Assembly: GCA_903813345.2 (NCBI GenBank) | Contig: CAIIXF020000009.1 | Span: forward strand, 9,046,030-9,110,029 | Source: Owenia fusiformis | Lineage: Eukaryota > Annelida > Polychaeta > Sabellida > Oweniidae | Direction of reading: 5' to 3' | Length of the DNA stretch: 64,000 bases | Shown: positions 60,501 through 64,000 of the stretch, piece after piece | How positions within the stretch are numbered: position 1 is the first letter of the stretch | Layout of the letters: every line of letters begins with the position of its first letter | Translations under genes and position numbers: made by a program | The notes under the pieces: model-generated | Database searches by the model: none | Told to the model about the DNA's origin: nothing | The model's input: the letters and a program-made list of their open reading frames with translations, nothing else

Positions 60501-63221
60501 AGTAGATCTCCAAGAGTCCTTTCTGCAGCCTGTTGCAATTGAGAAATGAATATAACCCTCACAAAAACAGATAAATATATGTGCTTTTCCTTGTCATGGA
60601 TCCCTGTGCAACTGTTCATTGGTTATGGCTATTTTCCATAAATCTCATTTTTGCATTTTTATATAATTTGGCGTGCTCACAACATTTCTGTTTACTTTAT
60701 TCCTTGCTATAGTGGATTCTAAAACACCCCCCCCCCCCTCCCTCTTGGTGTTGATATGATTTACGGGAGTGATCCATATTTTTTTAAACAATGCTTCACC
60801 TAAGAATGATGCATATTACAAGAAATTGCACATCCATCCATAGACTTTTTGTAAGGTAGAAAAAACAACTCCAACTCAATTATAAAGACATATGATTCTA
60901 TGTTTCAACCAAGCAGTATTCATACATATATACCCTTGTGTGTCATACCAGCTTCATATAAGAAATCTTTTTAAAAACCGTTAAACACTGGTCAATTTTA
61001 ACATTGAGACTTTTTTTAAATCAACAAGAAATTTCTAGAACCCTTGCAGTTAAAACATACCATTTTTTGTAAGCCCATAAATATAAGATTTGTGAAATCA
61101 TTTAAGTTGATCAACAAGATCAAGAGTTTCAGTTTAATCCTAATAGATGGCTCTCTAAGTCATAATCAAATTTTGTATACTTTTCCAATGCTGCTACATA
61201 TACACACGATCAAGATGAAGCAAGTATGTACAACAAGTTCTGCAATGTCTATGGGATTATTGGCTTGCAACCTCATAGCCCATCTCATGTTTGAATTGAT
61301 TTTTTCATTTTTCTTTCCCTGATTTGAATATATAGCACTGGTATAACACACATGGGTGATCTAAGAATGTTACAATCGCAGGTTATAAAAAACACCATGT
61401 ACCATGCTGAAAGGCATTATCACTCCCAAGCATCTGGCTTTTTGTTGAATCTAAAATAAATTGATGAAATTGATGGGTGCATGAAAGCAAAGAGCCCATC
61501 CAATAAGGTATCAGTAATGATAGGCTGTATTTACATATGAAAAAAACAAAAACGGCATGAATCTTTATACTTTAAGAGCTCTATGCAAACATGATCAAGG
61601 GGTTGCAAAATGCTCATGGGTATTGGATAGGGCTAAGACAAAGTCGAATCCATCATGCAGTTAATGGAATTAAAAGCTTTATTTTATACTTTGAGTTGTT
61701 AACTTTTTAATGACTCTAGTCTGCCCATGATTTTGAATGATAAAGGGGTGAACATTATAAAACCTATCAAAACGTCAAACCCTGCGATTCTTTTAATTAT
61801 TATTTTTTTAGATTTGTGCATCGGTATTCACATCATTTAAAAAAAACCATGAAATCTTTTTAAAAAACAAGTCATGTAAAAAATGCTACCAATATTGCCT
61901 TTGAATTTCGTTCAACTAATTTACCCACACTGAAAAAAATTTTGCAAGTTCTATTCATATCTTCATGGGAAGTTGGCAACTCTGATTTTTCATGACCTTG
62001 TTTTCAAAAAATAATCGCATGCTCACGCTGGACAATTAGTTACTCTACATGTTATTGTTAATGGTGTTCAAAGTTCCCAAGCCTAAAATGCCATTAACTG
62101 GTAGGTCATTTTTAGAGTTTCTCTCTCAAAAGACACATCTTTCCTGACATTTACTTCATGTTTGTTGAGTTTATTTCTCACTTTTTCCACCCCTTTTTAC
62201 TCTATTTTGCATTTAAAATAAACGTGATTGCATTTTGTAAAGTAGATATACATCCCCGTGCATCTATGCGTTAAACATCAAAAATAGTTTTTTAACAAAC
62301 TAACAACATTTTGACAACTTAAGTTCACCTCTATTTTCAAATTACACTTACAAAAGATAGTTTTCTAAGCTGAATTTTAAAAATTCACCCCCAAAGTGTT
62401 TTGCTGAGAAAACTACCCTTATCTTTCGTAAAGACATATTTACCATTTTACAATTACACAAATCAGATACTTGTGACACCTTTGCACATCAGATCTAATG
62501 ATTTAAATATAATTTGACATCTGAACTCACCTAAACCTACTCCAGTCTCAACACCTGCATCAGATTTCCTAGAACGGAAGAAATCTTTATCTGCGACGTA
62601 GGCCAAGATGACGAGTATCGGGAACATCAGAAGGGTGACGATAGCCTCCCAAAGGTCCACGTAATTAGGCGTAATAAATTTCAAAATAATCAAGAGCCAT
62701 ATATAGGCAAAGATACTAAAGAAGGCAGTTACGGCAAACACCTTGACTGACTTGATGGTACGGACATCGGGTGATGGGATAGTCGTAATACATACAGCAG
62801 AGATAACCAAAAGATTAAATGCTGCCGATCCAACGATTGTTCCAGGACCGAGTTCTTCAGAATAGAAATTATTTTTGATGATCCCTATAATTGATAGCAG
62901 AATCTCTGGAGCGCTGGACCCAAGGGCCATGAGGGTGAGGTTAGCGACAGTGTCATTCCAAACTTTAACTTCGATCTCCTCATACTCTCCGCCTCCTTTC
63001 TGACTAGCAACTTTAATTGTGCGTGTCTTGCTCGTGATTCTCTCGATAGCACACATAAAGATATCAGCTATAATAGCGATACCGAAAAAGCACCAAAGTA
63101 GTCCTATGACATAAATTGTTGCTCGTGCCCCCTTTGACCATGTATACTCACTCACAAAGGGTAACAAAAGACCTTTGTCTGAGCATAGATAATCACCCAA
63201 ATCAATTGTACAGTTCGCCAT
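33356..63221 (-). CDS. Sodium/calcium exchanger (NCX/SLC8 family), 815 aa
   Basis: Nine coding exons in transcript order: 63221-62531, 52512-52442, 37812-37645, 37174-36978, 36246-36017, 35631-35293, 35067-34889, 34254-33925 and 33598-33356. All introns are GT-AG and phases agree, giving 815 codons plus TAA. ATG 63221 has an in-frame TAG 30 bases upstream and context AAAATGG. The product is an electrogenic plasma-membrane antiporter, normally 3 Na+ in for 1 Ca2+ out. It has an N-terminal membrane half with alpha-1 (GSSAPEILLS, 101-110), a cytosolic loop with two Calx-beta domains (about 320-455 and 455-570), and a C-terminal membrane half with alpha-2 (683-693). It is shorter than vertebrate NCX1 (~970) because the loop before the first Calx-beta domain and the inhibitory (XIP) segment are reduced, and because no long alternative exon cassette is present. 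No typical cleavable signal peptide is seen. Upstream untranslated exons and the promoter probably lie beyond 63.3 kb. Confidence 0.97.
33925..34254 (-). CDS. NCX exon 8: alpha-2 repeat
   Basis: Encodes residues 626-735. It contains the alpha-2 ion-binding repeat GTSLPDLFASK (683-693) and GNITGSNSVNVFLGLG (707-722). Vertebrate NCX has PDT where this protein has PDL (residue 689). The Asp and the GTS/ASK framework are intact, so transport competence is expected. Confidence 0.95.
34889..35067 (-). CDS. NCX exon 7: loop end and entry to membrane half 2
   Basis: Encodes about residues 566-625, including TWGEQFRNAMNVNGG (NCX1 has a similar WREQF block) and YFMHFLTFGWK, which enters the next membrane segment. 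Confidence 0.95.
35293..35631 (-). CDS. NCX exon 6: second Calx-beta domain (CBD2)
   Basis: One 339-bp exon encodes about residues 453-565. The domain runs from PGTFSLSRPSYLFKE to IVTIVNDDE, with acidic DDQEAEKDENF matching the Ca2+-coordinating loop position. Both exon ends are phase 1, so the exon could be skipped without a frameshift. Confidence 0.95.
36017..36246 (-). CDS. NCX exon 5: second half of CBD1
   Basis: Encodes about residues 376-452. It holds VETIDGTAEAQKDF, VDDNIWEPDEVFF and the closing LNDDD, the three acidic clusters that bind Ca2+ in CBD1. One Asp of the NCX1 DDD triplet is Asn here. Confidence 0.95.
36853..36956. mobile_element. MITE, CAGGCCCGTAGCCAGG type, short copy
   Basis: A 104-bp copy with near-perfect ends CAGGCCCGTAGCCAGG and CCTGGCTACGGGCCT. 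It lies 22 bases from the donor of NCX exon 4, one of the closest transposon-exon distances in the window. Confidence 0.85.
36978..37174 (-). CDS. NCX exon 4: first half of CBD1
   Basis: Encodes residues 311 to about 376. It starts LYEDGALKDEV after a TATGTTTAG acceptor and ends in phase 2 inside the K codon before VETIDG. It carries the first strands of CBD1 (IIEFTATTCAIMERDERVRI). Confidence 0.93.
37408..37569. mobile_element. MITE related to 13748-13903 (TTA type)
   Basis: GCCTCAGTCACATTTGCTC follows TTA at 37405, and the body (TGCGGCCGTAGCTTCACAAA, ATAGTTCTCTCGATT) aligns with the copy at 13748. The right end is eroded. It lies 75 bases from NCX exon 3. Confidence 0.65.
37645..37812 (-). 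CDS. NCX exon 3: cytosolic helical loop
   Basis: Encodes residues 255-310. HPDLTDEDIAALAAAK and SHDRAWYRINATREMTGG match the NCX loop block AFYRIQATRLMTG of vertebrate NCX1. Symmetrical phase 0 at both ends. Confidence 0.95.
37870..42990. other. NCX intron 2, first part: dispersed AAACAGGCATG repeats
   Basis: No exon was recognised. Several alignable copies of a ~100-150-bp repeat with core AAGGAATAAAGTAAACAGGC occur at about 38105-38205 (inverted), 39055-39125 (weak), 40445-40600, 40720-40810 and 41215-41350. The rest is AT-rich. Confidence 0.6.
43060..43350. repeat. 15-bp degenerate minisatellite
   Basis: Repeats of the type AATACTCAATACTAAAAT, about 15 bp long, extend over ~290 bp with many substitutions. 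The minus-strand frame here is only the repeat (LTILVLS-like). Confidence 0.85.
43590..43725 (+). repeat. Copy of the AAACAGGCATG dispersed repeat
   Basis: AAAGAATAAATACACATAGG followed by CATGAAGACAACATTC, then ATAGAGAGAAATAGAGTGAA, lines up with the copies at 40445, 41215 and 47655 over their whole length. Confidence 0.65.
44880..45285. repeat. Dispersed repeat shared with 50935-51330
   Basis: Both copies contain, in order: a CTTAAAAGA.AGCTT block, AACTCAC.G.GCCAA.CAG, ACGTCATCATTGA.CC, a GATTG..AAG stretch and GGGGC(G)GGGCT. They are diverged. No terminal repeat, poly-A tail or RNA polymerase III box was recognised, so the class is unknown. Confidence 0.65.
45660..45790 (-). repeat. Inverted copy of the AAACAGGCATG repeat
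   Basis: ATGCCTGTTTACTTTATTCC and TTGCTCATTTCAC give the reverse complement of the family core; TGCCATGACATTTTTTC follows as in the 56165 copy. Confidence 0.65.
45917..46537. repeat. 22-bp satellite, ~28 copies, with 220-bp duplication
   Basis: Unit ATTATACAGCATTGCTAAATGA is given as ATTATACAGCATTGCTAA plus ATGA. About 28 nearly perfect copies. A variant pair (ATTATAAAGC followed by GTACAGC) occurs at 46271 and again at 46491, exactly 220 bp or ten units apart. This shows a recent ten-unit segmental duplication. Confidence 0.95.
46538..48037. other. NCX intron 2, middle part
   Basis: No exon was recognised. It contains a TTATGTAATG microsatellite (about 47110-47185) and another AAACAGGCATG family copy at 47655-47800 (core AAGGAATAAAGTAAACAGGC). 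Confidence 0.55.
48038..48177. mobile_element. 140-bp hairpin MITE with TTA duplication
   Basis: TGCCTGGGTCACATTTGCTC and GAGCAAATGTGACCAAGGCA are inverted ends flanked on both sides by TTA (48035-48037, 48178-48180). The interior is a second hairpin, CCCGATTGAGTGTTTTG and CAAAACACTCAATCGG, so nearly the whole element folds. The TTA duplication suggests PIF/Harbinger. Confidence 0.85.
48395..48690 (+). pseudogene. Ty3/gypsy-type reverse transcriptase relic
   Basis: KMVKFYRSFIPSVNCKLQ resembles the RT thumb / connection block of gypsy-like retrotransposons (usually FLG-MVNFYRRFIP). A shifted frame at about 48606 reads SDAQTALATDMLHQQ, like the RNase H start TDAS..AVGAVL.Q. The two blocks are in different frames, so there has been an indel, and neither LTRs nor other domains are visible. 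It is a dead fragment in NCX intron 2. Confidence 0.6.
48768..48979. mobile_element. MITE with CACTCTACTATACC ends, copy 1
   Basis: Starts CACTCTACTATACCTTGCAT and ends GGTATAGTATAGTG. The second copy at 51794-52009 is highly similar over its whole ~215 bp. No coding content. Confidence 0.85.
49654..50328. mobile_element. Pogo-like MITE expanded by a 37-bp minisatellite
   Basis: The ends CAGTAAAACCTG (49654) and CAGGTTCTACTG (to 50328) match the MITE at 22321-22482. Inside, 49745-50185 holds nearly 12 copies of a 37-bp unit (TTTACAAAATACCCATTGAC plus CAGGCACTGGATTCAAG). The unit derives from one arm of an internal hairpin seen intact elsewhere (57325-57392). Confidence 0.75.
50329..51793. 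other. NCX intron 2, later part
   Basis: No exon was recognised. About 50935-51330 is the second copy of the repeat at 44880-45285. GGGAGTATTTTCCCTACC (50909) and GGGTATATTTTCCCTACAG (51287) are a direct pair on either side of it, perhaps its borders. Confidence 0.5.
51794..52009. mobile_element. MITE with CACTCTACTATACC ends, copy 2
   Basis: Ends CACTCTACTATACC and GGTATGGTAGAGTG are near-perfect inverted repeats. It shares TTATTTGTCTGTTCCTTATT and TAATAAGGTACTTTCAAAAA with copy 1. Confidence 0.85.
52442..52512 (-). CDS. NCX exon 2: 71-bp loop microexon
   Basis: Encodes residues 231-254, DKDTDQVGLTKGQVDKENMR and on to FLK, between a CTTTCTCCAG acceptor and an AAG|GTAAGA donor. It bridges phase 1 to phase 0. 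It is isolated between introns of about 10 kb and 14.6 kb. Confidence 0.93.
53346..54017. repeat. 45-bp satellite, ~15 copies
   Basis: Unit TTATCAAAACAAAATTAATT plus TGTGGTTGAGTATACATTAAATGTA. Copies are nearly identical, with a few 1-bp deletions in the right half. It lies in NCX intron 1, 0.8 kb upstream of the exon 2 acceptor. The minus-strand frame through it (LMYTQPQINFVLII) is a repeat artefact. Confidence 0.95.
54018..55413. other. NCX intron 1, no gene recognised
   Basis: AT-rich sequence with no alignable repeat or exon. Confidence 0.45.
55414..55678. mobile_element. Foldback MITE with GCATCCTCC ends
   Basis: GCATCCTCC and GGAGGATGC terminal blocks, then CCAGAATAT...TTACCCCCTGC facing GCAGGGGGAAG...ATTCTGG. 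The arms total about 100 bp with interruptions. Confidence 0.7.
56165..56250 (-). repeat. Inverted copy of the dispersed intron repeat
   Basis: ACATGTTTGTTGACTTTATT through TCCACTCTATTTTGGATTTG is the reverse complement of the AAACAGGCATG family. Related pieces lie at 60690-60712 and 62155-62235. Confidence 0.6.
56402..56611. mobile_element. MITE, CAGGCCTGTAGCCAG type
   Basis: Ends CAGGCCTGTAGCCAGAGGG and TTCTGGCTACGGGCATG. The interior carries CAAAATCATGCAGGTTTTCA, matching inverted the interior of the copy at 11293-11472. Confidence 0.75.
56612..58882. other. NCX intron 1, no gene recognised
   Basis: AT-rich. A hairpin at 57325-57392 (GGGTATTTTGTTCAAACTCG, then TTTTGAACAAAATACTCATC) is the same core as in 48038-48177 and 49654-50328. 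No exon was supported. Confidence 0.5.
58883..59147. mobile_element. hAT-like MITE, diverged longer copy
   Basis: Begins CAGTGATTTCACCAGCATTT and ends AGCTGGGGAGATCACTG, an inverted pair. It shares the ATTTAAGCAA start with the family at 25688 but the body differs, including two copies of GCCAAA.CATGTT.A.T. Confidence 0.7.
59291..59528. repeat. 24-bp minisatellite
   Basis: About ten units of the type AAGCCAAGTGTGACATCATC with A/T substitutions and small indels. Confidence 0.85.
60149..60327. mobile_element. MITE with CAGGGGTTTC ends, copy 2
   Basis: Alignable end to end with 14006-14179. The right end (GTGAAACACCTG) is slightly eroded. Confidence 0.8.
60328..62530. other. NCX intron 1 near exon 1, no gene recognised
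   Basis: AT-rich sequence with a C-run (about 60727-60740) and two pieces of the dispersed AAACAGGCATG repeat (60690 and 62155, inverted). No exon was seen. Confidence 0.45.
62531..63221 (-). CDS. NCX exon 1: N-terminal membrane half with alpha-1
   Basis: Encodes residues 1-230. Five hydrophobic segments are visible; alpha-1 (NLTLMALGSSAPEILLS, then GPGTIVGSAAFN at 125-136) is canonical. KDFFRSRKSD (212-221) is all that remains at the position of the basic XIP segment. The exon probably extends upstream to the acceptor-like TTTATAG near 63322. Confidence 0.97.
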
Positions 63222-63489
63222 TTTTGGCAGTTGTTTCAGATTATACTTCTAGTCCAGATTCAGCTTCCCGCAGTTCTTTTAGATACAATCAGATGATGTC
63301 TTTGTCGTATTTCCACATCACTATAAATAAAAAATAACATAAATAAATTTAATAATATTAATATGCATCAATGTTCTAGTTATTCACATACATGTACATG
63401 TAGTTGAATTTGTTTACCTTGAATAAAACAACAACAGATTCTTTAAATTAAGAAATAATTTATACTTTTATCAAATTCAAATTACTTGC

Positions 63490-63770
63490 AAAACTAATAT
63501 TTTAGTTTTGTGGTATTTTGCATTCATCTTCCTGGTTTTTACAACGGAGTTTTAAAATCGTGCTATATATATTTAATTAATTAGGAAGTAAGATATACAA
63601 GTTACATATATGTATATTTTTACAGAAATATCTGATATAATTTATACTTTTAGCATATTTCAAATTATATTTTGTTTTGTGGTATTTTGCATTCATCTTC
63701 CTGGTTTTTACAACAGAGTTTTAAAATCGTGTGGTATACATTAATTAATAAGGAAGTAAGATAAAGACTT
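63490..63770. repeat. Direct duplication upstream of NCX exon 1
   Basis: TTTTGTGGTATTTTGCATTC through TTTTTACAAC.GAGTTTTAAA and TAATTAAT.AGGAAGTAAGAT occurs at about 63503-63597 and again at 63677-63765. The offset is about 170-175 bp and the copies differ by a few bases. Confidence 0.85.
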
Positions 63771-64000
63771 TTTTTATTTATTATATTTATAAAATATATC
63801 CAACAAATGATTTTTATCAAAATTGAGATTACGCATGATGATTATGTGACAAATGAATAAAATTTATCTCCAGTTTTGAATTGTATTTGATAACACAATA
63901 TCAGATATTTCTATATGTTTGCATTATCTTCAAAGACATCCAACATAAGTCAATTTTTTATGAGTCAAATGGCCTTGAGATTAAAGTACAAAAACCGACA

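Overview
The window is animal nuclear DNA. It is AT-rich, its genes are split by GT-AG introns, and it is crowded with short non-autonomous transposons, foldback (hairpin) elements and minisatellites. There is no operon structure, no tRNA or rRNA gene and no CRISPR array. The gene content (Na+/Ca2+ exchanger, MIF4G-domain factor, SUEL-lectin-like receptor) and repeat style suggest a marine invertebrate such as a hemichordate, echinoderm, cephalochordate or lophotrochozoan. The sequence alone does not settle which.

Layout. 1-4.5 kb: a large inverted-repeat structure whose interior holds a 60-bp satellite. 4.5-14.6 kb: a run of foldback elements, with a probable two-exon gene for a 74-residue single-pass membrane microprotein (6101-11201). 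15.5-29.1 kb: a MIF4GD (SLIP1-like) gene on the + strand. Its 11.9-kb first coding intron hosts two same-strand genes: a SUEL-lectin-like transmembrane receptor with a phosphotyrosine-motif tail (18833-22256) and an acylation-motif protein made mostly of KEEV repeats (23850-24834). The intron also carries an array rich in AGGTCA nuclear-receptor half-sites; a sister array lies just upstream of the gene. 29.1-33.4 kb: the convergent intergenic region. 33.4-63.2 kb: a complete coding region of an NCX/SLC8-family sodium/calcium exchanger on the - strand. It has nine coding exons, joined here into 815 codons with consistent splice phases. Its two giant introns (14.6 kb and 10 kb) hold a gypsy-type reverse transcriptase relic, four kinds of minisatellite, many MITEs, and about a dozen copies of one dispersed ~100-bp repeat.

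The genes are not an obvious pathway. The exchanger exports Ca2+ at the plasma membrane, MIF4GD acts in translation or mRNA handling, and the receptor and acylated protein are predicted membrane-associated signalling or scaffold proteins. The points most worth following are: the one-stop, in-frame arrangement linking the microprotein exon to the MIF4GD frame; the receptor's clustered YxN and YEEI motifs; the DR4-type AGGTCA arrays and an apparently array-less relative of the same element; and a hairpin core shared by three otherwise different elements.
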